From positions 422,325 through 486,324 of the forward strand of contig CANTAL010000206.1 in the NCBI GenBank assembly GCA_947650365.1: a stretch of DNA of 64,000 nt, in the 5' to 3' direction. Shown here piece after piece: positions 13,553 through 26,107 of this stretch. The notes under the pieces are model-generated. The model was not told where the DNA came from, searched no databases, and saw only the letters and a list, made by a program, of their open reading frames with translations. Origin of the DNA: Chamaelirium japonicum. Its lineage: Eukaryota > Streptophyta > Magnoliopsida > Liliales > Melanthiaceae. Both the position numbers and the translations under genes were made by a program. Numbering within the stretch: position 1 is the stretch's first letter; each line of letters opens with the position of its first letter.

Positions 13553-15703
13553 ATTCATTCGTACGATCCATTCTAATTCATTCGCACGAATGTATCCATT
13601 CTAATGCATTCGTACGATCCATTCTAATTCGTTCATACGATCTATTCTAATTCGTTCGTACGATCCATTCTAATTCGTTCGTACCTACGATCCATTCTAA
13701 TCCATTCATACGATCCATTCTAATCCATTCGTACGATCCATTCTAATTCATTCGCACGAATGTAACCATTCTAATTCATTCATACGATCCATTCTAATTC
13801 ATTCCTACGATCCATTCTAATTCATTTGCACGAATGTATCCATTCTAATTCATTTGCACGATCCATTCTAATTCATTCCTTTGATCCATTCTAATTCATT
13901 CGTACGATCCATTCTAATTCATTCGCTCAAATGTATCCATTCTAATTCATTCGTACGATCTATTCTAATTCGTTCATACGATCCATTCTAATTCGTTCGT
14001 ATGATCCATTCTAATTCGTTCGTACGATCCATTCTAATTCATTCTAATTCATTCGTACGATCCATTCTAATTCATTCGTACAGTGCGTTCTAATCCATTC
14101 GTACGATCCATTCTAATTCATTCGTACAGTGCGTTCTAATCCATTCGTACGATCCATTCTAATCCATTCGTACGATCCATTCTAATTCATTCAGATGATC
14201 CATTCTAATTCATTCGTACGATCCATTCTAATTCATTTGCATGAATGTATCCATTCTAATTTATTCGTCCGATCCAGTCTAATTCATTAGTACGATCCAT
14301 TCTAATTCATTCTCACGAATGTAACCTTTCTAATTCATTTGTATGATCCATTCTAATTCATTCGTATGATCCATTCTAATCCATTCATACGATCCATTCT
14401 AATTCATTCGTACGATCAATTCTAATTCATTCGTATGAATGTATCCATTCTAATTTATTCGTACGATCCAGTCTAATTCATTTGTACGATCCATTCTAAT
14501 TCATTCGCACGAATGTATCCATTCTAATTCATTCGTACGACCCATTCTAATTCATTCGTATGATCCATTCTAATTCATTCGCACGATCCATTCAAATTCA
14601 TTCGCACGATCTATTCTAATTCATTTGTACGATCCATTCTAATTCATTCATATGATCTATTCTATTTCATTCGTACGATCCATTTTAATTCATTCGCACG
14701 ATCCATTCTAATTCATTCGTACGATCCATTCTAATTCATTCGAATGTATCCATTCTAATTCATTCGTACGATCCATTCTAATTCGATTGTACGATCAATT
14801 CTAATCCATTCGTACGATCCATTCTAATCCATTCGTATGATCCAGTCTAATTCATTCGTGTGATCCATTCTAATTCATTCGCACAAATATATCCATTCTA
14901 ATTCATTCCCTCGAATGTATCCATTTTAATTCATTCGTACAATCCATTCAAATTCATTCGTACGATGCAATCTAATTCATTCGCACAAATGTATCTATTC
15001 TAATCCATTCATACGATCCATTCTAATCCATTCGTACGATCCATTCTAATTCATTCGTACGATCGATTCTAATTCATTCTCACAAATGTAACCTTTCTAA
15101 TTCATTTGTATGATCCATTTTAATTCATTCGTATGATCCATTCTAATTTATTCGCACGATCTATTCTAATTCATTCGTACGATACATTCTAATTCATTCG
15201 TACGATCCATTCTAATTCATTCGCTCGAATGTATTCATTCTAATTCATTCGTACGATCCATTCTAATTCGTTCATATGATCCATTCTAATTCATTCGTAC
15301 GATCCATTCTAATTCATTCGTACGATCCATTCTAATCCATTCGTATGATCCATTCTAATTCATTCGTACAAATGTATCTATTCTAATTCATTCGTACAAT
15401 GCGTTCTAATCCATTCGTACGATCCATTCGTACGATCCATTCTAATTCATTCGTATGATCCATTCTAATTCAATCGTACGATCCTTTCTAATTCATTCGC
15501 AAGATCCATTCTAATTCTTTCTTATGATCCATTCTAATTCATTCGCACGAATGTATCCATTCTAGTTCATTCGTATGCTCCATTCTAATTCATACGTACG
15601 CTCCATTCTTATTCATCGCACAAATGTATCCATTCTAATTTATTCATACGATCCATTCAAATTCTATCGTATGATCCATTCTAATTCATTCGCACAAATA
15701 TAT
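13553..15703 (-). repeat. R-orientation satellite block (2.15 kb)
   Basis: Inverted monomers including two near-identical stretches containing 'cagtgcgttctaatcc' (about 14081 and 14129), a local 48-bp tandem step. The 28-bp units are mainly of the cgcacgaatgtat and ctcacaaatgtaac types. It turns to F at 'caaatatatcatacg'. The counterpart is 51388-53571. Confidence 0.82.
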
Positions 15704-16610
15704 CATACGAATGAATTAGAATGGATCATACAAATGAATTAGAAAGGTTACATTCGTGAGAATGAATTAGAATGGATCGTAGGAATGAATTAGAATCGAT
15801 CATGCGAATGAATTTGAATGGATCGTACGAATGAATTAGAATAGATCGAACGAATGAATTAGAATGGATACATTCAAATGAATTAGAATGGATCGTACGA
15901 ATAAATTAGAATAGATCGTACGAATGAATTAGAATGGATCATACGAATAAATTAGAATGGATCGTGTGAATGAATTAGAATGGATCATACGAATGAATTA
16001 GAATGGATCCATCGAATGAGTTAGAATGGATCATGCGAATGAATTAGAATGGATCGTACGAATGAATTAAAATGGATACATTTGTGCGAATGAATTAGAA
16101 TGGATCGGACGAATGAATTAGAATTGATCGTGCGAATGAATTAGAATGGATCATACGATTGAATTTGAATGGATCGTATGAATAAATTAGAATGGATACA
16201 TTTGTGCGATGAATAAGAATGGAGCGTACGAATGAATTAGAATGGAGCGTACGAATGAACTAGAATGGATACATTCGTGTGAATGAATTAGAATGGATCA
16301 TATGAAAGAATTAGAATGGATACATTCGAGCGAATGAATTAGAATGGATCGTACGAATGAATTAGAATGGATCATAGGAATGAATTAGAATGGATCATGC
16401 AAATGAATTAGAATGGATTGTACGAATGAATTAAAATGGATATATTTGTGCGAATGAATTAGAATGGATTGTGCGAATGAATTAGAATGGATCGTATAAA
16501 TGAATGAGAATGGATCATACGAATGAATTAGAATGGATCATGCGAATGAATTAGAATGAATCGTATGAATGCATTAGAATGGATCGTACGAATGAATTAG
16601 AATGAATCGT
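15704..16610 (+). repeat. F-orientation satellite block
   Basis: It includes a GGATCCATCG-tagged unit at 16005 and shortened units 'gtgcgatgaataagaatgg' near 16206. It ends at a regular turn 'gaatcgtacgatcc'. The counterpart is 53572-54478. Confidence 0.82.
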
Positions 16611-17426
16611 ACGATCCATTCTAGTTCATTCGTCCGATCAATTCTAATTCATTCGCACGAATGTATCAATTCTAATTCATTCGTACAATCCATTCTAATT
16701 CATTTGCACGATCCATTCTAATTCATTCCTATGATCCATTCTAATTCATTCTTACGGTACATTCTAATTCATTCGCTCGAATGTATCCATTCTAATTCTT
16801 TCATATGATCCATTCTAATTCTTTCATATGATCCATTCTAATTCATTCGCACGAATGTATCCATTCTAGTTCATTCGTACACTCCATTCTAATTCATTCG
16901 TACGCTCCATTCTTATTCATCGCACAAATGTATCCATTCTAATTTATTCGTACGATCCATTCAAATTCAATCGTATGATCCATTCTAATTCATTCGCACG
17001 ATCAATTCTAATTCATTCATCCGATCCATTCTAATTCATTCGCACGAATGTATCCATTCTAATTCATTCGTACGATCCATTCTAATTCATTCGCATGATC
17101 CATTCTAACTTATTCGGTGGATCCATTATAATTCATTCGTACGATCCATTCTAATTCATTCGCACGATCCATTCTAATTTATTCGTACGATCTATTCTAA
17201 TTCATTCGTACGATCTATTCTAATTCATTCGCATGATCCATTCTAATTCATTCGTACGATCCATTCTAATTCATTCGTACGATGCAATCTAATTCATTCG
17301 GACAAATGTATCTATTCTAATACATTCGTATGATCTATTCAAATCCATTCGTACGATCCATTCTAATTCATTCGTACGATCCATTCTAATTCATTCTCAC
17401 AAATGTAACCTTTCTAATTCATTTGT
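16611..17426 (-). repeat. R-orientation satellite block
   Basis: Inverted monomers including a doubled 'tttcatatgatccattctaattc' step near 16799-16840 and a tagged inverted unit 'cggtggatcc' near 17115. It ends at an 'atttgtacgaat' turn. The counterpart is 54479-55314. Confidence 0.82.
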
Positions 17427-18702
17427 ACGAATGAATTAGAATGGATCGAGCGAATGAATTAGAATGGATCGTACGAATGAATTAGAATGGATACATTCGA
17501 GCGAATGAATTAGAATGGATCGTACGAATGATTTAGAATGGATCATAGGAATGAATTAGAATGGATCGTGCAAATGAATTAGAATGGATACATTCGTGCG
17601 AATGAATTAGAATGGATCGTAGGAATGAATTAGAATGGATAGTACGAATGAATTAGAATGGTTACATTCGTGCGAATGAATTAGAATGGATCGTACGAAT
17701 GGATTAGAATGGATCGTACGAATGAATTAGAATGGATCGTGCAAATGAATTAGAAAGGTTACATTTGTGAGAATGAATTAGAATGTATCGTACGAATGAA
17801 TTAGAATGGATCGTACGAACGAATTAGAATGGATCGTATGAACGAATTAGAATGGGTCGTATGAACGAATTAGAATGGATTGTACGAATGAATTAGAATG
17901 GATACATTCGAGCGAATGAATTAGAATGGATCGTACGAATGAATTAGAAAGGATCAGAGGAATGAACTAGAATGGATCGTGCAAATGAATTAGAATGGAT
18001 ACATTCGAGCGAATGAATTAGAATAGATCGTGGGAATGAATTAGAATGGATCATACGAATGGATTAGAATGGATCATACGAATGGATTACAATGGATCGT
18101 ACGAATGGATTAGAATGGATCGTATGAATGAATTAAAATGGATCGTACAAATGAATTAGAAAGGTTACATTTGTGAGAATGAATTAGAATGGATCGTACG
18201 AATGGATTAGAATGGATCGTACGAATGGATTAGAATGGATCATATGAATGGATTAGAATGGATCATACGAATGGATTAGAATGGATCGTACGAATGAATT
18301 AGAATGGATCATACGAATGAATTAGAATGGATCGTGCGAATGAATTAGAATGGATTGTACGAATGAATTAGAATGGATACATTCGTGCGAATGAATTAGA
18401 ATGGATCGTAAGAATGAATTAGAATGGATCGTGCGAATGAATTAGAATGAATCGTACGAATGAATTAGAATGGATCGTAAGAATGAATTAGAATGGATAC
18501 ATTTGTACGAATAAATTAGAATGGATTGTACGAATGAATTAGAATGGATACATTCTTGCAAATAATTTAGAATGGATCGTATATTCGTGCAAATAAATTA
18601 GAATGGATCATACGAATGAATTAGAATGGATCGTGAGAATGAATTAGAATGAATCGTACGAATGCATTAGAATGGATCGTACGAATGAATTAGAATGAAT
18701 CG
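17427..18702 (+). repeat. F-orientation satellite block
   Basis: Regular F monomers with a cluster of 'cgaatggattag' core variants near 18059-18290 and a variant 'gtatattcgtgcaaataaattag' near 18577. The counterpart is 55315-56590. Confidence 0.83.
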
Positions 18703-19400
18703 TACGATCCATTATAATTCATTTATTCGTACGATCCATTCTAATTCACTCGTACGATCTATTGTAATTCATTCTCATGATCCATTCTAATTCATTTGTA
18801 CGATCCATTCTAATTCATTCGTACAATCCATTCAATTCAAACGAATGAATTAGAATGGATACATTTGTACGATCCATTCTAATCCATTTGTACGATCCAT
18901 TCAAATTCATTCGCACAAATGTATCCATTTTAATTCATTCGTACGATCCATTCAAATTCATTCGCACGATCCATTCTAATTCATTCGTACGATCCATTCT
19001 AATTCATTCGTACGATCCATTCTAATTCATTCGTTCTAATCCATTCTAATTCATTCGCACAAATGTATCAATTCTAATCCATTCGTACGATCCATTCTAA
19101 TCCATTCGTACGATCCATTCTAATTCATTCGCACGAATGTATCCATTCTAATTCATTCATACGATCCATTCTAATGCATTCCTACGATCCATTCTAATTC
19201 ATTCGCTCAAATGTATCCATTCTAATTCATTCGTACGATCCGTTCTAATCCATTCGTACGATCCATTCTAATTCATTCGTACGATCCATTCTAATTCATT
19301 CGTACGATCCATTCTAATTCATTCTCAAAAATGTAACCTTTCTAATTCATTTGTACGATCCATTCTAATTCATTCGTACGATCAATTTTAATTCATTTGT
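18703..19400 (-). repeat. R-orientation satellite block with one flipped monomer
   Basis: Inverted monomers broken by a single F monomer at about 18841-18866 (preceded by 'attcaattcaaacg'), so one unit is flipped inside an R run. The counterpart 56591-57288 carries the same flipped monomer at about 56728-56750, so this micro-inversion is older than the superunit duplication. Confidence 0.82.
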
Positions 19401-21467
19401 ACGAATGGATTAGAATGAATCGTACGAATGAATTAGAATGGATACATTTGTGCGATGAAAAAGAATAGATCGTACGAATGAATTAGAATGGATCATGCGA
19501 ATGAATTTGAATGGATCATACAAATGAATTAGAATGGATCGTACGAATGGATTAGAATGGATCGTACGAATGGATTAGAATGGATCGTACGAATGGATTA
19601 GAATGGATCATACAAATGAATTAGAAAGGTTACATTCGTGAGAATGAATTAGAATGGATCGTACGAATGAGTTAGAATGGATCATACGAATGAATTAGAA
19701 TGGATTGTGCGAATGAATTAGAATGGATCGTACAAATGAATTAGAATGGATACATTTGTGCGAATGAATTAGAATGGATCGTACGAATGAATTAGAATGG
19801 ATCGTACGAATGAATTAGAAAGGTTACATTTTTGAGAATGAATTAGAATGGATCGTAAGAATGGATTAGAATGGATCGTACGAATGGATTAGAATGGATC
19901 GTACGAATGGATTAGAATGGATCATACGAATGTATTACAATGGATCGTGCGAATGAATTAGAATGGATCGTACGAATGAATTAGAATGGATACATTTGTG
20001 CGAATGAATTAGAATGGATCATACGAATGGATTAGAATGGATCATACGAATGAATTAGAATGGATCGTACAAATGAATTAGGAAGGTCACATTTGTGAGA
20101 ATGAATTAGAATGGACTGTACGAATGAATTAGAATGGATCGTACGAATGGATTAGAATGGATCGTACGAATGGATTAGAATGGATCGTACGAACGGATTA
20201 GAATGGTTACATTCGTGAGAATGAATTAGAATGGATCATACAAATGAATTAGAATGGATCAAGCGAATGAATTTGAACGGATCGTACGAATGAATTAGAA
20301 TGGATCGAACGAATGAATTAGAATGGATACATTTGTGCGAATGAATTAGAATGGATCGTAGGAATGAATTAGAATGGATCGTATGAATGAATTAGAATGG
20401 TTACATTCGTGCGAATGAATTAGAATGGATCGTACGTAGGAATGAATTTGAATGGATCGTACGAATGAATTAGAATGGATCGTACGAATGGATTAGAATG
20501 GATCGTGCGAATGAATTAGAATGGATCGTATGAATAAATTAGAATGGATCGTGCGAATGAATTAGAATGGATCGTACGAATGGATCATACGAATGATTAG
20601 AATGGATCATACGAATGATTAGAATGGATCATACGAATGAATTAGAATGGATCGTGCGAATAAATTAGAATGGATCATATGATTGAATTAGAATGGATAC
20701 ATTTGTGCGATGAATAATTCATTCGTTCGATCCATTCTAATCCATTCGTACGTTTGAATTAGATTGGATTGTGCGAATGAATTAGAATGGATACATTCGT
20801 GCGAATGAATTAGAATAGATCGTATGAATGAATTGGAATGGGTCGTACGAATGAATTAGAATGGATCGTGCGAATGAATTTGAATGGATCATGCGAATGA
20901 ATTAGAATGGATCATACGAATGAATTAGAATGGATCGTACGAATGAATTAGAATGGATACATTCGTGCGAATGAATTAGAATGGATCGTACGAATGAATT
21001 AGACTGGATCGTACGAATAAATTAGAATGGATACATTCATACGAATAAATTAGAATGGATCGTACGAATGAATTAGAATGGATCGTACGAATGGATTACA
21101 ATGGATCGTACGAATGAATTAGAATGGATCATACAAATGAATTAGAAAGGTTACATTCGTGAGAATGAATTAGAATGGAACGTACGAATGAATTAGAATG
21201 GATCATACGAATGAATTTGAATGGATTGTACGAATGAATTAGAATGGATCGTACGAATGAATTAGAATGGATACATTCGAGCGAATGAATTAGAATAGAT
21301 CGTAGGAATGAATTAGAATGGATCATACGAATGAATTAGAATGGATCGTGCGAATGAATTAGAATGGATTGTACGAATGAATTAGAATGGATACATTCGT
21401 GTGAATGAATTAGAATGGATCAGACGAATGAATTAGAATGGATCGTACGAAAGAATTAGAATGGATC
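19401..21467 (+). repeat. F-orientation satellite block with a 35-bp micro-inversion
   Basis: F monomers interrupted by a short R patch at about 20717-20752. Around 20580-20640 two consecutive 22-bp units 'catacgaatgattagaatgg' have lost one base from the core. The counterpart 57289-59370 instead has ordinary 23/28-bp units at that spot, so this is a private change in one copy. Confidence 0.83.
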
Positions 21468-21535
21468 TAATCCATTCGTACGATCCACTCTATTCATTCG
21501 CACGAATGTAACCATTCTAATTCATTCGTACGATC
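21468..21535 (-). repeat. Short R-orientation block abutting the LTR
   Basis: About three inverted monomers. The last five bases, CGATC at 21531-21535, are the 5' half of the target duplication that is complete around the intact LTR copy at 59439. Counterpart 59371-59438. Confidence 0.85.
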
Positions 21536-21569
21536 TGTTGGGTGTAGCTAAAATCTGCCCTGGAGTTCG

Positions 21570-21594
21570 CCCCCCCCCCCCCCCCCCCCCCCCC
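21570..21594 (+). repeat. Poly-C tract (25 C) in truncated LTR
   Basis: A run of 25 C about 35 bp into the LTR. The matching run in the intact copy has 27. Homopolymer length is liable to sequencing error, so the length difference carries little weight. Confidence 0.85.
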
Positions 21595-21669
21595 GTGCTC
21601 ACCAAATCACCTTGACAGGGAGCGAGATCCATATTGTGTTGAAGGGGCCTAGGCAAAGAGCACTCTTAG

Positions 21670-21830
21670 GAGCACGCCTAAGCTCACTGGAGCTCGCCTG
21701 AGCTCGCCCAGGAGCTAACCTAAGCTCGCCCAGGAGCTCGCCCAGGAGCTCGCCTGAGCTCGCCCAGGAGCCCGCCCGAGCTCGCCCAGGAGCCTGCCCG
21801 AGCTCGCCCGAGCTCGCCCAGGAGCTCGCC
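21670..21830 (+). repeat. GAGCTCGCC minisatellite inside truncated LTR
   Basis: Irregular tandem units GAGCTCGCCCAG (12 bp) and GAGCTCGCCT or GAGCTCGCCC (10 bp). It is about 10 bp longer than the matching stretch 59575-59725, consistent with slippage of one unit. Confidence 0.8.
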
Positions 21831-21914
21831 AAGCCAGCATGAGAATTCGCTGGCAGTGGTAGCGGGAGTTAGACCGTCATGCATAACAAAGATACCGGCA
21901 CCACAAACGCCCCT

Positions 21915-22010
21915 AGCTCGCGCAGGAGCTCACCCAAGCTCGCGCAGGAGCTCGCCCAAGCTCGCGCAGGAGCTCGCCCAAGCTCGCTCAGGAGCTCGCC
22001 CAAGCTCGCC
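21915..22010 (+). repeat. 22-bp tandem repeat inside truncated LTR
   Basis: About 4.4 copies of a 22-bp unit beginning AGCTCGCGCAGGAGCTC. The counterpart at 59810-59905 has the same copy number, with two substitutions. Confidence 0.8.
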
Positions 22011-22272
22011 AGAACTCCCCAGTTTATCGAAGAGGTCGCTCCCGTGAGGTCCGACTCTTGATAGATGTGGAAGAAAAGGCGGAGCAATGGAGGGCGAGCT
22101 CGCCGTAGCTCCCCACCGGAGGTCGCCCACAATGTATGAAAGGATGCCATGTGACGAAACCCCACGGAAGCTACGTGGACAAACATGGTCCACGGAAGGC
22201 CGCTCAAATCAGTTCGAGACCTCCCAGACTTGAACATTCCAGAATAGCCACCTGGCAGTGACAAGAAAGATG

Positions 22273-25200
22273 CGAATGAATTAGAATCGATCGTGCGAAT
22301 GAATTATAATGGATCATACGAATGAATTAGAATAGATATATTCATGCGAATGAATTATAATGGATCGTACGAATGAATTAGAATGGATCGTGCGAATGAA
22401 TTAGAATGGATCGTATGCATAAATTAGAATGGATCGTACGAATGAATTAAAATGGATACATTTGTACGAATTAGAATGGATCGTACGAATGGATTAGAAT
22501 TAGATCGTACGAATGAATTAGAATGGATCGTACGAATGAATTAGAATGAATCATACGAATGCATTAGACTGGATCATACGAATGGATTAGAATGGATCGA
22601 ACGAATAGATTAGAATGGATCGTACGAATGAATTAGAATGGATCATACAAATGAATTAGAAAGGTTACATTCGTGAGAATGAATTAGAATGGATCGTACG
22701 AATGAATTAGAATGGATCATGTGAATGAATTTGAATGGATCGGACGAATGAATAAGAATGGATCGTACGAATGAATTAGAATGGATACATTCGAGCGAAT
22801 GAATTAGAATAGATCGTAGAAATGAATTAGAATGGATCATACGAATGAATTAGAATGGATTGTGCGAACGAATTAGAATGGATCGTACGAAAGAATTAGA
22901 ATGGATACATTCGAGCGAATGAATTAGAATGGATCGTACGAATGGATTAGAATGGATCGTACGAATGGATTAGAATGGATTGTACGAATGAATTAGAATT
23001 GATCATACAAATGAATTAGAAAGGTTACATTCGTGAGAATGAATTAGAATGGATCGTACAAATGAATTAGAATGGATACATTCGAGCGAATGAATTAGAA
23101 TGGATCGTACGAATGAATTAGAATCGATCATAGGAATGAATTAGAATGGATCGTGCAAATGAATTAGAATGGATCGTATGAATGAATAAGAATGGATTGT
23201 ATGAATGAATTAGAATGGATACAATTGTGCGAATGAATTAGAATGGATACATTCGTGCGAATGAATTAGAATGGATCGTACGAATGAATTAGAATGGATC
23301 ATAGGAATGAATTAGAATGGATCGTGCAAATGAATTAGAATGAAAACATTCGTGCGAATGAATTAGAATGGATCGTAGGAATGAATTAGAATGGATCGTA
23401 CTAATGAATTAGAATGGTTACATTCGTGCGAATAAATTAGAATGGATCGTAGGAATGAATTAGAATGGATCATACGAATGAATTAGAATGGTTACATTCG
23501 TGCGAATGAATTAGAATGGATCGTACGAATGAATTAAAATGAATCATACGAATGAATTAGAATGGATCGTGCGAATGAATTTGAATGGATCGTACGAATG
23601 AATTAGAATGGATACATTCGTGCGAATGAATTAGAATGGATCGTACGAATGAATTAGAATGGATCGTAATGAATTAGAATGGATCGTACGAATGAATTAA
23701 AATGGATACATTCATACGACTGAATTAGAATGGATCGTGCGAATTCATTAGAATGGATCATACGAATGAATTTGAATGGATCGTACGAATGAATTTGAAT
23801 GGATCGTACGAATGGATTAGAATGGATCGTAGGAATGAATTAGAATGGATCGTACGAATGAATTAGAATGGTTACATTCGTGCGAATGAATTAGAATGGA
23901 TCGTACGAATGGATTAGAATGGATCGTACGAATGGATTAGAATGCATCGTACAAATGAATTAGAAAGGTTACATTTGTGAGAATGAATTAGAATGGATCG
24001 TACGAATGAATTAGAATGGATCGTACGAATGAATTAGAATGGATCGTACAAATGAATTAGAAAGGTTACATTTGTGAGAATGAATTAGAATGGATCGTAC
24101 GAATGAATTAGAATGGATCGTACGAATGGATTAGAATGGATCGTACGAACGAATTAGAATGGATCGTACGAATGCATTAGAATGGATACATTCGTGCGAA
24201 TAAATTAGAATGGATCGTACGAATGAATTAGAATGGATCGTGCGAATGAATTAGAATGGATCGTGTGAATGAATTAGAATGGATCGTGCGAATGAGTTAG
24301 AATGGATCGTACGAATGAATTAGAATGGATCCACCGAATGAGTTAGAATGGATCATACGAATGAATTAGAATGGATCGTACGAATGAATTAGAATGGATT
24401 GTGCGAATGAATTAGAATGTGTGAATGAATTAGAATGGATCGTACAAATGAATTAGAATGGATCGTACGAATGAATTAAAATGGATCGTACGAATGAATT
24501 AGAATGGATACCTTTGTGCATATGAATTAGAATGCATCATACGAAAATGAATTAGAATGGATCATATTAATGAATTAGAATGGATCATTAGAATGAATTA
24601 GAATGGATCGTAGGAATGAATTAGAATGGATCGTACGAATGAATTAGAATGGTTACATTCGTGCGAATGAATTAGAATGGATCGTATGAATGGATTAGAA
24701 TGGATCGTATGAATGGATTAGAATGGATCGTACGAATGAATTAGAATGGATCGTACAAATGAATTAGAAAGGTTACATTTGTGAGAATGAATTAGAATGG
24801 ATCGTACGAATGGATTAGAAGGGATCGTAAGAATGGATTAGAATGGATCATACGAATGAATTAGAATGGATCATACGAATGGATTAGAATGGATCGTACG
24901 AATGGATTTGAACACATTGTACGAATGAATTAGAATGGATCGTACGAATGGATTAGAATGGATCGTACGAATGAATTAGAATGGATCGTATGAACGAATT
25001 AGAATGGATCGTACGAATGAATTAGAATGGATACATTCGAGCGAATGAATTAGAATGGATCGTACGAATGAATTAGAATGGATCATAGGAATGAATTAGA
25101 ATGGATCGTTCAAATGAATTAGAATGGATACATTCATGCGAATGAATTAGAATGGATCATAGAAATGAATTAGAATAGATCGTACGAATGAATTAGAATG

Positions 25201-25866
25201 GTTACATTCGTACGAACGAATTAGAATGGATCGTACGAATGAATTAGAATGGATACATTCGAGCGAATGAATTAGAATGGATCGTACGAATGAATTAGAA
25301 TGGATCATACAAATCAATTAGAAAGGTTACATTTGTGACAATGAATTAGAATGGATCGTACGAATGAATTAGAATGGATCATGCGAATGAATTTGAATGG
25401 ATCGAAGGAATGAATTAGAATGGATCGAACGAATGAATTAGAATGGATACATTCGAGCAAATGAATTAGAATAGATCGTAGGAATGAATTAAAATGGATC
25501 ATACGAATGAATTAGAATGGATCGTGCGATCGTAGGAATGAATTAGAATGGATCATACGAATGAATTAGAATGGATTGCACGAATGAATTAGAATGGATA
25601 CATTCGTGCGAATGAATTAGAATGGATCGTACGAATGGATTAGAATGGATCGTACAAATGGATTAGAATGGATCGTACGAATGAATTAGAATGGATCGTA
25701 CAATTGAATTAGAAAGGTTACATTTGTGAGAATGAATTAGAATGGATCGTACGAATGGATTAGAATGGATCGTACGAATGAATTAGAATGGATCGTGCGA
25801 ATGAATTAGAATGAATCGTACGAATGCATTAGAATGGATCATACAAATGAATTAGAATGGATCGTG
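22273..25866 (+). repeat. Long F-orientation satellite block (3.6 kb)
   Basis: Begins at the LTR/satellite junction. The first units include 'cgaattataatgg' variants and a 28-bp unit 'atatattcatgcg'. A GGATCCACCG-tagged unit lies at 24327. There is an irregular fused spot 'gaatgtgtgaatg' near 24416 and 'cgaaaatgaattag' near 24542. This block has no counterpart elsewhere in the window and is predicted to match sequence upstream of position 1. Confidence 0.83.
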
Positions 25867-26107
25867 CGATCCATTCAAATTCATTCGCACGAATGTATCC
25901 ATTCTAATTCATTCGTACAATCCATTCTAATTCATTCGCACTATCCATTCTAATTCATTCGTATGATCTATTCTAATTCATTCCTACGATCAAGTCTAAT
26001 TCATTCACTCAAATGTATCCATTCTAATTCATTCGTTCGATCCATTCTAATTCATTCGTACGATCCATTCAAATTCATTCGCATGATCCATTCTAATACA
26101 TTCGTAC
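25867..26107 (-). repeat. R-orientation satellite block
   Basis: About ten inverted monomers entered at 'gatcgtgcgatccattc' and left at 'ttcgtacatacaaatg', where an R linker meets an F linker of a different type. Confidence 0.78.

Larger units (their letters stand above)
1..22272 (+). repeat. Superunit copy 1 (right-hand 22.3 kb of a ~37.9-kb duplicated segment)
   Basis: Direct-repeat partner of the segment ending at 60167. Landmarks recur in the same order and orientation: the strand turn at 841 matches 38648, the turn at 6144 matches 43951, the doubled-GTAC palindrome at 10162 matches 47946, the junction at 12320 matches 50081, and the LTR start at 21536 matches 59439. The offset drifts from 37.76 to 37.90 kb through small gains and losses of whole monomers. 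The left end lies outside the window. Positions 1-496 match 32193-32688 with about three substitutions, so the copy should continue upstream. The right end is the truncated LTR. All of this was aligned by eye. Confidence 0.88.
21536..22272 (+). mobile_element. Truncated solo LTR of an LTR retrotransposon (copy 1)
   Basis: GC-rich DNA within AT-rich satellite, starting TGTTGGG right after CGATC and aligning to the first ~729 bp of the intact LTR at 59439. It stops at 'acaagaaagatg', and the next bases 'cgaatgaatt' are satellite. It therefore lacks the last ~358 bp, including the TATA box, the R-region motif and the CA end, and has no right-hand target duplication. By eye there are about 15 substitutions against the intact copy, 12 of them transitions, plus one ~10-bp indel in the GAGCTCGCC repeats and a poly-C length change (25 vs 27). 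No internal retrotransposon region (gag, protease, reverse transcriptase, integrase) is present. Frames read through it have no recognisable domain. Confidence 0.9.

Noticed and set aside
21129..21326. Short open frames with a repeated peptide (MIHSNSFLRSILIHS-like), also at 22643-22840, 25314-25502, 25963-26145, 26906-27136, 59032-59229 and 61753-61965
   Set aside because: Pure satellite translation. Three 23-bp monomers make 69 bp, so the same DNA is read in three frames in turn, giving a 23-residue period. Frames open and close with single-base variants, no promoter or non-repeat sequence is attached, and the repeats occur in both orientations.
1..21535. CRISPR-like array (short regular repeats)
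   Set aside because: There are no unique spacers; the whole unit repeats with point changes. The LTR and the lack of genes point to a eukaryotic genome.
21599..22264. Overlapping open frames on both strands of the truncated LTR, rich in Ala, Arg, Gly, Leu and Glu
   Set aside because: They arise from stop-poor GAGCTCGCC-type repeats. They overlap one another on opposite strands, are altered between the two LTR copies, and show no recognisable domain.
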